From assembly GCA_910580205.1 (NCBI GenBank), contig CAJTVP010000008.1, positions 7,282 to 71,281 on the forward strand: a stretch of 64,000 nt of DNA, given 5' to 3'. The notes below the pieces were generated by a model. That model searched no databases and had not been told where the DNA came from. It saw only the letters and a list, made by a program, of their open reading frames with translations. Every line of letters begins with the position of its first letter. Positions within the stretch are counted from its first letter, which is position 1. This document shows positions 15,449 to 24,324 of this stretch, piece after piece. The stretch is from an uncultured Eggerthellaceae bacterium (GTDB lineage Bacteria; Actinomycetota; Coriobacteriia; Coriobacteriales; Eggerthellaceae). Position numbers and translations under genes: made by a program.

Positions 15449-16563
15449 CGGCAGCGCTCACCAAGAACTTCCTGCCGCTGTGCATCCTGTCAGTGCTCCA
15501 TGTTCACGCCCATGAGGGCGCGGAGGTGGACAAGGAAGGCAACCGCTATCTCACGCAAACGCAGATCTGCGAATACGTGGCAACGGACTTCGACATGGAG
15601 GCTGTCGGGCGGACGGTGGCGCGGAACCTGCAGAACCTCCAGAGCGCGGGCGAAGCGCATCCAGACCTCGGTTTCCAGCTTGACTACCTTTCCACCGATC
15701 GGCGCGCTACCGGAAAGGCGGCTGCCCAGCAAAAGGACCTCCTCGTCCATACGGGTTGGCGGCTCGTGGAGGATTCCGGCTTCGAGACCAGTGAGATCCG
15801 CATGTTGATCGACGCCGCTCTGGGCTCGCCCATGATCCCGCCGAACCAGATCGACCAGCTCGTGCGCCGGCTCGCTGAGCTGGCACCTGATCCCATCGCC
15901 ATCCCGAACGTCATGCGCGAGGGCCACCTTCCCGTGGTGAACAGCCAATTCTTCTTGAACATCGAATTGCTGAACGAAGCCATCCAGCAGCACCGCTACG
16001 TGACGTTCATCCTGGGCGCGTTCGACAAGAACAGGAAGCTCTCCCGAACACAGCCGGATGGCAGCACGCGCGAATACCGCATGGCGCCGTTGCAACTGCT
16101 CGTGTCGAAGGGGCGCTGCTACTTTATGGCGCAAACGGAACATAGGGAAGAGCCCATCAAGTTCCGGGTGGAGCTGATGCTGGACGTGCAGATCACGGAA
16201 GACGCTGTGCCATCTGAGATCAGCGCGAAGGATATCAACGTGGCCAAGTTCCGCGAACAGCACGCCTACATGATGTCCGGCGAGGTCAGGCCGGTGAAGC
16301 TGCGCGTCAGCCGCGATCATCTGCACGCAGTCTACGACCAGTTCGGGCCGAACGTGCACTTTTTCAACGAACAGGAAGAGACGATCGACGTCTCCCTCGA
16401 ATCCGCCATGTATTCGGTGCTGTTCTGGGCGCTCCAGTATTATCGCTTCGTTGAGGTCTTGGAGCCTGTTGAATGGCGCAAAGAGCTGGAACGCGCAGGC
16501 TGCTCCATCACCCAGATGTACGCGAACGCTCCCGGCAGCGTTTCCCTGGCAGAGCGCCAGTAG
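15445..16563 (+). CDS. WYL-domain transcriptional regulator
   Basis: A 372-residue regulator: an N-terminal winged-helix region (about 1-100, with YLTQTQICEYV and a following helix), then a WYL domain (about 165-290, with YRMAPLQLLVSKGRCYFMAQTE), and a C-terminal WCX-type extension (about 280-360). WYL proteins bind nucleotides or nucleic acid fragments and often control stress or defence genes. The ATG at 15445 has GAAGGAGG upstream. It precedes the AAA+ ATPase gene on the same strand by 131 bases and may control it. Confidence 0.85.
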   Translation: MTAALTKNFLPLCILSVLHVHAHEGAEVDKEGNRYLTQTQICEYVATDFDMEAVGRTVARNLQNLQSAGEAHPDLGFQLDYLSTDRRATGKAAAQQKDLLVHTGWRLVEDSGFETSEIRMLIDAALGSPMIPPNQIDQLVRRLAELAPDPIAIPNVMREGHLPVVNSQFFLNIELLNEAIQQHRYVTFILGAFDKNRKLSRTQPDGSTREYRMAPLQLLVSKGRCYFMAQTEHREEPIKFRVELMLDVQITEDAVPSEISAKDINVAKFREQHAYMMSGEVRPVKLRVSRDHLHAVYDQFGPNVHFFNEQEETIDVSLESAMYSVLFWALQYYRFVEVLEPVEWRKELERAGCSITQMYANAPGSVSLAERQ

Positions 16564-16694
16564 GCCCACATTCTCAAGAGGTCTCTAGGCCCTTGCGCGC
16601 CCTTCTGATTCGAGTGACATCTTTGTCCCATGCCCCGCGTCATACTGCATGAGCAGACAAGGAAAGCGAACGTGAGCGAATCGGGAGGACAGCC

Positions 16695-19561
16695 ATGCGT
16701 TACTTCAAAGCCTTTTACATCGTTCCGAGCGACGACGAGGTTGACACTCGTTCCCCTCAAGCCATCCATGCGCCCTTCGACGACAAAGTGTTCGCGCTGC
16801 CATACCGCCGTTCGGGGTGGGGAGAAGAGCCGCGTGAATCCTTCGCTGTTGCCCTCATCGCGAAGGACGGCGCTATGACCAAGACCACGGCGCAGGGTTA
16901 TCTGACGCGCGCCATGGCTCTTTGGAATCTGGGAAGCTTGGAGCAAACCCGGCTCGAGGAAGCCACGGTGGAAGACTGCTTCATGGATTCCTATTCGCGC
17001 CAGTTCTGCAACTGCTGTTTCGATGAGGACAACATCCGCCGTCAGTTGAACCTGTCCAGCACGTACTCGTTCATCTCCATGGGCCGTCATGGCGTGAAGG
17101 AGCTTTTGGTGGAGCGAGGGCTGACCCCTGTGAAAGCGAACGAGCTGGCAGAGAGCACGCGGTATGCTAACAACCTCAAGGGGGAGTTGGAGCGCATTTA
17201 CGCATCTGGGAAGCGCGTCGCTTCCGCTGCGTCGGATGCTGCGGAAGGGGAGCCCGCGGCGTACGCGCCCATCACGTATCTGGTGGAGAACAACACGCCA
17301 TCCGATGTTGAAGAGGCCGTCCGGATCGTGGTTGGCGCCATGATGGAATCCGGGCGCATCGGTTCAGGGCATCTGTTCGTGCTGGATGTGGACAGCTACG
17401 TGCGCTGGCCCAATCGCGATTCCGACAACAGCTTCCGCACTTACGTGAACCATCAGCTCATCCGCGCCATCGAAGGCAATTCGCTGGTCGTGCGCTATGG
17501 TATGTTCGAAGGCCCCGGAAGCTACGATTTGGACGCATACAACCTGCTCACTCGGATCCTTGATCTGGTGGACGGCGCGGCATGCAACACGCAGCTGTTC
17601 CTGTCCGTTCCCGAAGGCAAGCCGGATCTGGTGCTGCGCCTTCGCAAGCGCTATAACAAGCCCATGGTCATCCTGAGCCCTGATGCGGGCACATCCTTGG
17701 ACGCTGGCACGTTCGAGCATCACCTTGACCGTTTGGAGCGCATGGCGGCCGGACGCGGGGTGGAGCCGGATGGCAGTCTGCGCGTGCTGCTGTCGAAGCG
17801 CATGCGCGAAAGCCGCGCGAAGGGCCGCGCCCCTGAGCTGGAAGACGTGTTCGATGAATGGCTCACCTATCACCAAGCGCGCGTGGCGTTCCCGCAGTAT
17901 GCAGCTGCCATCGATGATGCCATCAACCTGAACGGGTCGGATCTGGAGGTCACCGCGCAGGCACGCCTGGACAGCTTGATCGGACTGGAGCCGGTGAAGG
18001 AGCACATCCGCAACATCATCCTGCGCGTGCAGATGAACCAGCGTCTGATGGAAAGCGGGTTGCCGCAAAATCCGTTCTCCATGCACATGGCGTTCCTGGG
18101 CGCGCCGGGCACGGGCAAAACGGAGGTGGCGCGCCTGTACGCTGAGATCCTCAAAGATGAAGGCGTGCTGGGCGAAGGTCGGCTCATCACGGTGTCCGGC
18201 GGCAGCGGCTTCAAAGTGGATGAGGCGTTCGGCATGGCGAAGGGCTCTGTGCTGTTCATCGACGAAGCCTACGGCATGTGCAAGTTCCCCGGCATGATCA
18301 CCGAGCTCATCGCGCAGATGGAGAACAATCGCGCGGACACGGTGGTCATCTTGGCGGGCTATGAGGGCCACATGGAGGCGCTTTTGAGCTGCAATCCAGG
18401 CTTCCGTTCGCGCATCGGATCACCATCAAGTTCCCGGATTACTCCCGCGAAGAGCTGCGGCGGATCTTCGAGTTCATGTGCGAGAAGCAGCAGATAACCA
18501 TGGGGGAAGGGGTGGCGTCGGCAGTGCGCGACATCATCGAGCGCGGCGGGCGCCCCAACGATCAGGGCAACGCGCGATTCGTGCGCAAGCTGTTCGAGGA
18601 CACGGTGGGCGCTCAGTAGGTCCGTCTGGCGAAACAGCTGAAGGAGGGCCCAGCGGCATCTTTCAGCAAAGAGGAGCTCAGTACGTTCACGGTGGAGGAC
18701 GTGGAGGCCGCCGTGGCTGATCTGGGGTTGAAGAAGGGCGCGAAATCGGGGCGTGAGGAATTGCAGGCGCTCATCGGTCTGGAAGAGGTCAAGAAGCTCG
18801 TGAGCGCCCGCATGGATCTGGCGAAGATGCAGAAGATCAAGCGCGATGCTGGGATGGAGGCCGGCTTCATTCCCATGCATATGGCGTTCAAGGGCAACCC
18901 GGGCACCGGCAAGACTGAGGTGGCGCGCCTGATCGGTCGCATCCTGCGTGAAGAGGGCGTCCTGTCCGTAGGGGATTTCTTCGAGTGCGGAAAGCAGGAC
19001 TTGGTGTCCGCGGCACCCGGTGAATCCGCGAAGCAGATCGCCGGGCTGTTCCAGGCGGCGCGCGGGTCAGTCATCTTCATCGACGAGGCGTACACGCTGC
19101 TCGGCCCTGGTGGTTCTGAAGCCGTGACCGCGCTCATCGACCAGATGGAGAAGCTGCGGGACGAAGTGGTGGTGATCTTCGCCGGGTACACGGACGAGAT
19201 CAACGAACTGTTGGATGCGAATCCCGGCTTCGCCTCCCGCGTGCGCACGCAGGTGGAGTTCCCGGATTACACCGCTGATGAGCTGGTGGAGATCCTGCAC
19301 TTCATGGCTGATGCCCAAGAGTATTCGCTGAGCCGGGGCGTGGACAGGAAGGTGCGTGGCGTAGTTGAGGCGGCCATGGGCGAAAAGCGCTTCGGCAACG
19401 CGCGCTTCATGCGCAATCTGCTGGAAGAAGCGCTTCTTCAACAGAGCGTGCGCTTGGCGAACGCGGAGACCTATGCCATCAAGGACTTGAAGAAGCTCTT
19501 GGCAGAGGACTTCGTCTGGGAGGCTTCGGCGTCAAGACCCAGCATCGGATTTGCGGCGTAG
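16695..19561 (+). pseudogene. Tandem AAA+ ATPase (SpoVK/CbbX/EccA-like), interrupted
   Basis: One coding sequence in two frames. The first part runs from ATG 16695 (GGGAGGACAGCC upstream) and contains a divergent ATPase-like region and a full CbbX-type AAA+ module: Walker A GAPGTGKTE and Walker B VLFIDEAYGM. At about 18417-18419, after NPGFRSRIG, the frame shifts: the next frame continues smoothly as ITIKFPDYSREELRRIF, implying loss of one base. In that frame a TAG at 18617-18619 interrupts GAQ-VRLAKQ. Past it the frame gives a second complete AAA+ module with GNPGTGKTE and VIFIDEAYTLLGPGG to the TAA at 19561. Two lesions suggest a decaying gene or, less likely, sequencing errors. The second half (from GTG 18692) might be translated alone. 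Confidence 0.8.
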
Positions 19562-19583
19562 AAGGGCAGAGCCTGAATCGATC

Positions 19584-19838
19584 TCACGCGTTCAAAAGGG
19601 AGCAGGTGAGTTGGCCCAGGAAGGCTGCTGTCACGCAGAGCGTGCAGCTCAGAGTTGCGTACGCGACAGCAAGGACGACATCTCCCTGCTCCAGAAGCGC
19701 GAGCGTTTCCGCGCTGAACGTTGAGAAGGTGGTGAAGCCCCCGCAAAGCCCCACGCGCAGGAACAACATCCAGCGTTCATCCAGCGCCAGGCGGTTCAGG
19801 TTGGATCCTGGGGAGGCGTCATTCCCACTTTGGCCATT
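19584..19838 (-). pseudogene. crcB: Truncated fluoride channel (CrcB/FluC) remnant
   Basis: The minus-strand frame carries VGLCGGFTTFSTFSAETL, the diagnostic pore motif of Fluc fluoride channels, followed by one more hydrophobic helix and a stop at 19584. Only the C-terminal half is present: a TAG at 19839-19841 closes the frame upstream, and the N-terminal helices with the usual glycine-rich motif are missing. An ATG at 19769 gives 61 residues, about half of a normal subunit. It is most likely nonfunctional. Confidence 0.75.
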
Positions 19839-19873
19839 CTAGCTTTTATCTTCACAAAACAGATCAAATTTCA

Positions 19874-19903
19874 TTGACTTTATTATTCTCATATAACTAT
19901 AAT
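19874..19903 (+). promoter_or_regulatory. Sigma-70-type promoter for the Mop protein gene
   Basis: TTGACT (19874-19879) and TATAAT (19898-19903) are separated by 18 bases in a strongly AT-rich stretch. The start codon of the Mop protein follows 52 bases downstream. Confidence 0.7.
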
Positions 19904-19955
19904 AAGAACATCTTATTTATCCTAACTTGAGGATATCAAAGGAAAGGAGCCTCGC

Positions 19956-20375
19956 GTGAAGATCTCAGCTCGCAACCAGCTCAAAGGAACCATCACCGAT
20001 ATCAAGGGTGGGGCGGTCAATGGCGTCGTCACCATTTCAGGTCGCGAGAACAGCATCAAGGCTGACATCACGATGGAGGCCATCCACGAGCTCGGTCTTG
20101 CTGTCGGCAATGAAGCCATCGCTGTCATCAAGGCAAGCTCGGTCATGTTCGCTCCAGAACGCATCAGCAACATCAGCGCGCGCAACCAGCTGGCAGGCAA
20201 GATCGTCGAGGTGAAGGAAGGCGCCGTCAACGGCCACGTGACCCTTGAACTGCCGTGCGGCGAGCGCATCAAAGGCTCCGTCACCAATGAAGCCATCTCT
20301 GAGCTGGGCTTCCGGGAGGGCGGCAGCGCGGTAGCCATCATCAAAGCCACCGAAGTCATGGTTGGCATCGAATAG
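19956..20375 (+). CDS. Tandem Mop-domain molybdate-binding protein (molbindin)
   Basis: A 139-residue protein made of two TOBE/Mop domains of about 68 residues, each starting with ISARNQLxGxI and containing the GAVNGxVT motif. Molbindins assemble into small cages that store molybdate or buffer it in the cytoplasm. That fits a bacterium with several molybdenum enzymes, including those at 1-617 and 26706-30232. GTG 19956 follows AAAGGAGCC, and a near-consensus promoter lies 52 bases upstream. A related function as a molybdate-responsive regulator is excluded by the lack of a DNA-binding domain. Confidence 0.93.
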   Translation: MKISARNQLKGTITDIKGGAVNGVVTISGRENSIKADITMEAIHELGLAVGNEAIAVIKASSVMFAPERISNISARNQLAGKIVEVKEGAVNGHVTLELPCGERIKGSVTNEAISELGFREGGSAVAIIKATEVMVGIE

Positions 20376-20420
20376 CCTCACCTCCACTCCAGCGCATCCA
20401 TACTTCTCTCCTCTCTCTGC

Positions 20421-20460
20421 TGAAAGCTCCTGTCTGGCACCAACCGGGCGGGGGCTTTCA
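20421..20460 (+). terminator. Terminator-like hairpin after the Mop gene
   Basis: TGAAAGCTCC (20421-20430) pairs with GGGGCTTTCA (20451-20460) with one T-G wobble. It lies 46 bases after the stop; no strong T tract follows. Confidence 0.45.
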
Positions 20461-20516
20461 ACATCCAGCGCCAAAGGGCTTCTGTTGCTCGAATCCTTTC
20501 GCGTATACTCGCACCC

Positions 20517-21725
20517 ATGAAAACCTCGGCGAAAACCGCAAGCGTCCTGGCAGCGCTGGCCATCTTCTTCACAGCTTCAGTGCTGCGCTCACCCCTTACC
20601 TCTTTGGGCGCGCTCTCGCCATCCATCCAAGTCGATCTGGGCCTGAGCGCAGGGGCCATGGGGCTCGTCACCACGTTGCCGCTGCTCGTCTTCGCGGCGT
20701 CCGCCGTGGCCGTGAGCGCCTTAGCAGACCGCTTCGGCAAGAAGCGCACCTTGACCGTTGGCATGACCCTGGTGCTTGCGGGCATCTTGCTCCGCTCCTT
20801 CGCTGGGGACCTTGGTCTGTTCGCTGGCACCGTCCTGTTGGGAGCGGGCATCTCCACGGGCAACGTTCTCCTTCCCGCCGTGGTCAAGGAGAGCTTCCCG
20901 CTGCGCATCGGCACCATGACCGCTCTGTACACCACCACCATGTCCATCTTCGCCGGCGGCTTCGCGGGAGTGGCATCCGTGCTGGCTGATGCTTCATTGG
21001 AGTGGCGCGTGGTCTTGGTGCTGATCGCGCCTTTGGCGGTGGTGGCGATAGCCCTTTGGCCCTTGGCGAAGAGGGCGGCCGGCGGGGGAGAGCGCACCCT
21101 TGCGGACATCTCAGAGACGGAGCGCCGGGAAGCGGGCCGCCTGCTCCATCCGCGCATCCTGAAGAACCCGCTCACGTGGTGGATGACGGCGCTTTTCGGT
21201 TTGCAATCCATCTTGTTCTACTGCCTGGTTGCGTGGCTGCCGGCCATGCTGGCGGCGCGCGGCATCAGCGGTGGGGCCATCGCGCTTTGCGTGGTGCTGT
21301 TCCCCATCATGGGCATGCCCTGTTCCGTGCTGCTGCCGCCCTTGGCCCAACGGATGCGCAGCCAGCGCGCGTTGGGTGCCGTGGTGGGCGCGTGTTGCGC
21401 CTTGGGTGTCGCGCTGTTCTGGACAGCCTCATCGGACGGGTGGGCTGTGTTCGCGACGGCGTTCTTCGGTCTGTCTCTGGGTGCGCCCTTCTGCCTTTGC
21501 ATGTTCTATTTCAGCTATCGGACCGAGAATGCGGCTGATGCTGCGCGGCTTTCCAGCACGGCTCAGACGTTCGGGTACCTCTTGGCAGCCATCGGGCCAG
21601 CGTGTCTGGGCGCGATGTTCGATGCCACGCTTTCTTGGGATGCTCCCATGGCCCTGCTGTTCATCTTGGGCTGCGGCCTCATCCTATGCGGCTGGAAGAC
21701 CGGTCGCGGCAAGATCAGAACATAG
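20517..21725 (+). CDS. MFS transporter, CynX/NimT-like
   Basis: A 402-residue, twelve-helix transporter. The first helix ends with LRSPLTSLGALSPSIQVDLG, the signature of the CynX/NimT/YycB branch, and ADRFGKKR is the A-motif between helices 2 and 3. Family members move cyanate, 2-nitroimidazole or other small anions. ATG 20517 lies shortly after a TATACT-like element; a clear ribosome-binding site is not seen. It stands alone, followed by a hairpin. Confidence 0.88.
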   Translation: MKTSAKTASVLAALAIFFTASVLRSPLTSLGALSPSIQVDLGLSAGAMGLVTTLPLLVFAASAVAVSALADRFGKKRTLTVGMTLVLAGILLRSFAGDLGLFAGTVLLGAGISTGNVLLPAVVKESFPLRIGTMTALYTTTMSIFAGGFAGVASVLADASLEWRVVLVLIAPLAVVAIALWPLAKRAAGGGERTLADISETERREAGRLLHPRILKNPLTWWMTALFGLQSILFYCLVAWLPAMLAARGISGGAIALCVVLFPIMGMPCSVLLPPLAQRMRSQRALGAVVGACCALGVALFWTASSDGWAVFATAFFGLSLGAPFCLCMFYFSYRTENAADAARLSSTAQTFGYLLAAIGPACLGAMFDATLSWDAPMALLFILGCGLILCGWKTGRGKIRT

Positions 21726-21730
21726 CGGAA

Positions 21731-21752
21731 GAGCGAAAACGCGGTTTCGCTC
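21731..21752. terminator. Hairpin between convergent genes
   Basis: GAGCGAAA (21731-21738) pairs with TTTCGCTC (21745-21752). It separates the CynX-like gene from the convergent oxidase-like gene and can serve both. Confidence 0.5.
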
Positions 21753-21778
21753 CAGAAGCCATTTGCAAAAATCAATTG

Positions 21779-22189
21779 TTAAGAAATGAGAGCGCCGGCC
21801 TCTTCGCCAGGGGTGATGGAGTAGACCTCTTCGACATGGAGCCAGCATACGCCTTTGGAATAGTAGTCGTAGCCCATGGAGCTCAGGATCTGATGGACTT
21901 GAGCGGCTATCTGCTCGTATCGCTCTCCCTCGTTTTCGTAGGTGACCGATCCTTTCACCTGGTAGCCATGGGTCTCATCCCAAACGCTCACGGCCATCTT
22001 GGAGCCGTGGATTATGTTGGCCAGCGTCTTTCTCATGTATTGGTCGGAGATCATCACGGTCTCATCATCCCAAGCCTGTTTCATCGAGCAGCACACGACG
22101 TTGGGGGTGCCGCTCTCATCAGTGGTGGCAACGGCAGCTGCATAGGCGTTGTTGATCAGGTCCATGCAATCTTGGGGCATCTTCGCCAT
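21779..22189 (-). CDS. Pyridoxamine 5'-phosphate oxidase-fold flavoprotein
   Basis: A 136-residue split-barrel protein. AAAVATTDESGTPNVVCCSM near the N-terminus and the following ISDQYMRKTLANI are typical of the FMN-binding PNPOx-like superfamily. Members reduce or bind flavin, F420 or haem; the exact role is unknown. It starts at 22189 after AGGAGGCTGAA and lies 24 bases downstream of the small unknown gene on the same strand. Confidence 0.85.
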   Translation of the reverse strand: MAKMPQDCMDLINNAYAAAVATTDESGTPNVVCCSMKQAWDDETVMISDQYMRKTLANIIHGSKMAVSVWDETHGYQVKGSVTYENEGERYEQIAAQVHQILSSMGYDYYSKGVCWLHVEEVYSITPGEEAGALIS

Positions 22190-22213
22190 TTCAGCCTCCT
22201 TGGGCTCAGCGGG

Positions 22214-22483
22214 TCACTTGCGGCAGAGCCCGGAAGTGGGGTACCAGTCCTTCCGCGCTTCGATGACCTCTTTCAAAGCATCCTTCTCCGAGCTTGAGAG
22301 ATCGGCGCGGGCGTCAACATCCCTCTCCAAATGGTCGAGCATCTTGATGGCTCCCTGCACATCCGGGGCAGGGCAGCAGGGCCTGGCGAAGAATCTCACC
22401 CAGTACAGGTCCGTTCCCATAGCCTCCATCAAGTCTTCGAATGATTCTGCATCTGCGATCTGAGGCGCTTCGCACTGGTCCAT
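22214..22483 (-). CDS. Hypothetical protein
   Basis: An 89-residue acidic protein with a CCPAPDV motif near residue 36 and the rest predicted helical. The start at 22483 follows GGAAGGTGGACC. It is probably co-transcribed with the PNPOx-like gene, 24 bases apart. I do not recognise the family; the CC pair could be redox active or bind metal. Confidence 0.6.
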   Translation of the reverse strand: MDQCEAPQIADAESFEDLMEAMGTDLYWVRFFARPCCPAPDVQGAIKMLDHLERDVDARADLSSSEKDALKEVIEARKDWYPTSGLCRK

Positions 22484-22524
22484 GGTCCACCTTCCGTTTC
22501 AGTCATCAAAACAGGCCGTTCCTT

Positions 22525-22560
22525 GGGAGAGCGTATCAGATACGAGACAGCGGCTCTCCC
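22525..22560 (-). terminator. Hairpin after the ABM-like gene
   Basis: GGGAGAGC (22525-22532) pairs with GCTCTCCC (22553-22560), with a smaller GTATC/GATAC hairpin inside. It sits 33 bases past the stop of the ABM-like gene on the minus strand. Confidence 0.4.
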
Positions 22561-22592
22561 TTGGATGGATTATCGCACTGCTGCGATGACGC

Positions 22593-22883
22593 TCAAGCCA
22601 CTTCGTAGAATCGCAGATCAGGGCTGGCGGCCCACAGAGGCGAAAGCGCGGGCGCCACGTTTTGCGTGAACAGGTCGCTCTCCAGATACGCTTTCGCATG
22701 ATCCATGGAATCGAACCCGTGGATCACCTGGACATCCTCATCGCGAACGAGCAGCTCTTTGGTGAGCGCTCCTTCGATATCGTCCAGGAATGGCTGCCGA
22801 TAAGCGTTGTACACGTTGGTGGCTGCCGCACGATCCTTCGGGTCAATGGTCATGATCGCCTCAAGATACGCCTTTACTGCCAT
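22593..22883 (-). CDS. Antibiotic-biosynthesis-monooxygenase-like small protein
   Basis: A 96-residue protein with the dimeric alpha-beta barrel layout of ABM/Dabb proteins: an opening strand MAVKAYLEAIMTIDP, a central helix, and VQVIHGFDSMDHAKAYLESD resembling the family's WES-x-A-x-x-H region. Such proteins are heme-degrading or quinone/aromatic monooxygenases or binding modules. The start at 22883 follows GAAGGAGAGAACC; the longer frame to 22922 has no ribosome-binding site. It is divergent from an HxlR regulator that probably controls it. Confidence 0.7.
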   Translation of the reverse strand: MAVKAYLEAIMTIDPKDRAAATNVYNAYRQPFLDDIEGALTKELLVRDEDVQVIHGFDSMDHAKAYLESDLFTQNVAPALSPLWAASPDLRFYEVA

Positions 22884-22934
22884 GGTTCTCTCCTTCGTCT
22901 CGATATTCTCAACCTTGGCCATGACTGTACTGTC

Positions 22935-22957
22935 ATATCTCGCAAAAGGCGAGATAT
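22935..22957. promoter_or_regulatory. Palindromic operator between ABM-like gene and HxlR gene
   Basis: ATATCTCGC (22935-22943) and GCGAGATAT (22949-22957) form a perfect inverted repeat around AAAAG. Part of the same motif (GCGAGA) recurs near 23005. A second hairpin, GTTGCT (22973-22978) with AGCAAC (22990-22995), lies between. These are candidate binding sites for the HxlR protein. Confidence 0.55.
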
Positions 22958-23053
22958 GGGGCAGATTATTAGTTGCTCATATTTTCCATAGCAACTGGCT
23001 TTTTGCGAGAGACGCTGTCATTCTTATGGATGTGGGTGATCGGAGGAAGAGCC

Positions 23054-23449
23054 ATGGCGCATAAAAGGAAGCTTGAAAAGGATATCCGCTGTCCTTTGGA
23101 ATACGGATTGGATGTGTTCGGGGGACGATGGAGATCGAGGATCCTGTGCGTTCTAGCTGCGGAGGGGACTTTGCGGTACAGCGAATTGCGCGAACAGCTT
23201 GCCAACATCTCCGATGCGGTGCTGTCGAGCGAAGTCAAGGAATTGATCGCATCTGGGATGGTGGTGCGCAAGAGCTATGACGAAGTGCCGCCGCGCGTCG
23301 AGTATTCCCTTGCAGAAAGAGGGGAGAGCGTCATTCCCATCCTTCAGAGCATTTGCCAGTGGGCGGGCATGTACACGCGCGACGTAGCCGATACGGCACC
23401 AGCCCATTGCAAGAGATGTGATTACTATGCGCGAGATGGACAGGCGTGA
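23054..23449 (+). CDS. HxlR-family transcriptional regulator
   Basis: A 131-residue winged-helix protein. CPLEYGLDVFGGRWRSRILCVLA (about 14-36), TLRYSELREQLANISDAVL (about 41) and KSYDEVPPRVEYSLAERG (about 75) are the standard HxlR motifs; the conserved early Cys suggests redox or electrophile sensing. It is divergent from the ABM-like gene across 170 bases that hold two inverted repeats, the usual setting for local control. The start at 23054 follows GGAGGAAGAGCC. Confidence 0.92.
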   Translation: MAHKRKLEKDIRCPLEYGLDVFGGRWRSRILCVLAAEGTLRYSELREQLANISDAVLSSEVKELIASGMVVRKSYDEVPPRVEYSLAERGESVIPILQSICQWAGMYTRDVADTAPAHCKRCDYYARDGQA

Positions 23450-23459
23450 TCGAAGGGTA

Positions 23460-23480
23460 TATGTTATACTGTATAACATA
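23460..23480. promoter_or_regulatory. Operator/promoter of the VapBC-like operon
   Basis: A perfect inverted repeat of 10-bp arms around one base (TATGTTATAC-T-GTATAACATA) starts 48 bases before the antitoxin ATG. TTATACT and TAACATAGTATAG offer -10 elements. Perfect palindromes of this kind are typical autoregulation sites of toxin-antitoxin operons. Confidence 0.65.
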
Positions 23481-23507
23481 GTATAGGGAAACGCGAAGGA
23501 GCGTATC

Positions 23508-23777
23508 ATGCCTCAGTTGTCGTTGTACCTCAATGATGTTGCAGCGGCACAATTGCGCCGCGATGCAAAGAGGGAGAAGCTCTCCGTTTCTCGGTACGTT
23601 TCCCAGCTGGTGATGGAGCAACCAGCTCGGACAGGATGGCCTGCAGGCTACTGGGACGAAGTCTATGGATGCCTCGTCGATGACAGTTTCAAAGCGCCTG
23701 CGGAGCTTGACGGAGCGGATGATGGCCCCCTTCCTTCATTTGATGATGCACCGGCTGGAGCCAGTCATGGGTGCTGA
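23508..23777 (+). CDS. Antitoxin, ribbon-helix-helix type
   Basis: An 89-residue protein. LSLYLNDVAAAQLRRDAKREKLSVSRYVSQLV shows the ribbon strand and two helices of RHH antitoxins; the acidic C-terminal half (DDSFKAPAELDGADDG) would bind the toxin. ATG 23508 follows GAAGGAG. The stop overlaps the toxin gene start, and a perfect palindrome precedes the gene. Confidence 0.8.
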   Translation: MPQLSLYLNDVAAAQLRRDAKREKLSVSRYVSQLVMEQPARTGWPAGYWDEVYGCLVDDSFKAPAELDGADDGPLPSFDDAPAGASHGC

Positions 23778-24198
23778 ATCAGAGCAGGCCATGTACTTTC
23801 TTGATTCGGATATCTGCATCAATCTCATGCGTGGAAAGCTCCCTGCAACCTATGAGCTCATGCGCGCATGTGACCCGCGCATGTTCGGCATCCCCGCCGT
23901 CGTTGAGGGCGAACTGCGCACCGGCGCGCGGAAAAGCCAGAACCCCAAAGAGAACGCGTTGCTTTTGGAGCGGTTTTTGATCCCCTATGAGAGCATCCCC
24001 TATGACCGCGCATGCGCCATCGCCTATGGGGAGATAAGGGCAGCGCTGGAATCGAATGGCTGCACTATCGGCCCGAACGATCTTCTGATCGCCGCCACGG
24101 CCATCGCTCATCAGGCAACCTTGGTGAGCGGCAATGTCCGTGAGTTCAAGCGCGTTCCCGGCTTGCGTTTGGAGACGTGGGACGAAGAGAGCGTTTGA
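23767..24198 (+). CDS. PIN-domain toxin, VapC-like
   Basis: A 143-residue PIN nuclease. YFLDSDICINLMRG gives the first catalytic Asp, a central Glu lies in VVEGELRTGARKS, and a late Asp in IGPNDLLIAATAIAH; the end LVSGNVREFKRVPGL is the usual VapC close. These toxins cleave tRNA or rRNA. The ATG at 23767 has GGAG 6 bases before it and overlaps the antitoxin stop, which suits coupled translation; ATG 23791 is an alternative. Confidence 0.88.
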   Translation: MGAESEQAMYFLDSDICINLMRGKLPATYELMRACDPRMFGIPAVVEGELRTGARKSQNPKENALLLERFLIPYESIPYDRACAIAYGEIRAALESNGCTIGPNDLLIAATAIAHQATLVSGNVREFKRVPGLRLETWDEESV

Positions 24199-24218
24199 TC
24201 CAGACTATCTGTAACTGC

Positions 24219-24320
24219 GCTGATGCCGAAGGCGAAGCGCACCTTTCCTGGGAAATGCGCCTCGTCGCTTCGCTCCATGACTCGCGGCTGTGATTTTCGA
24301 GAGACGCGCTTCGCATCAGC
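24219..24320. repeat. Long-spaced inverted repeat between convergent genes
   Basis: GCTGATGC (24219-24226) is complementary to GCATCAGC (24313-24320), and GAAGCGC near 24234 to GCGCTTC near 24306. The pair spans the 126-base gap between the VapC-like gene and the convergent nucleotidyltransferase gene and may fold as a large terminator. No gene is visible in the gap. Confidence 0.35.
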
Positions 24321-24324
24321 TCCT

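Noticed and set aside
18410..18425. Programmed frameshift in the AAA+ gene
   Set aside because: No slippery heptamer is present and a second lesion (TAG at 18617) follows in the new frame, so decay or sequencing error explains it better.
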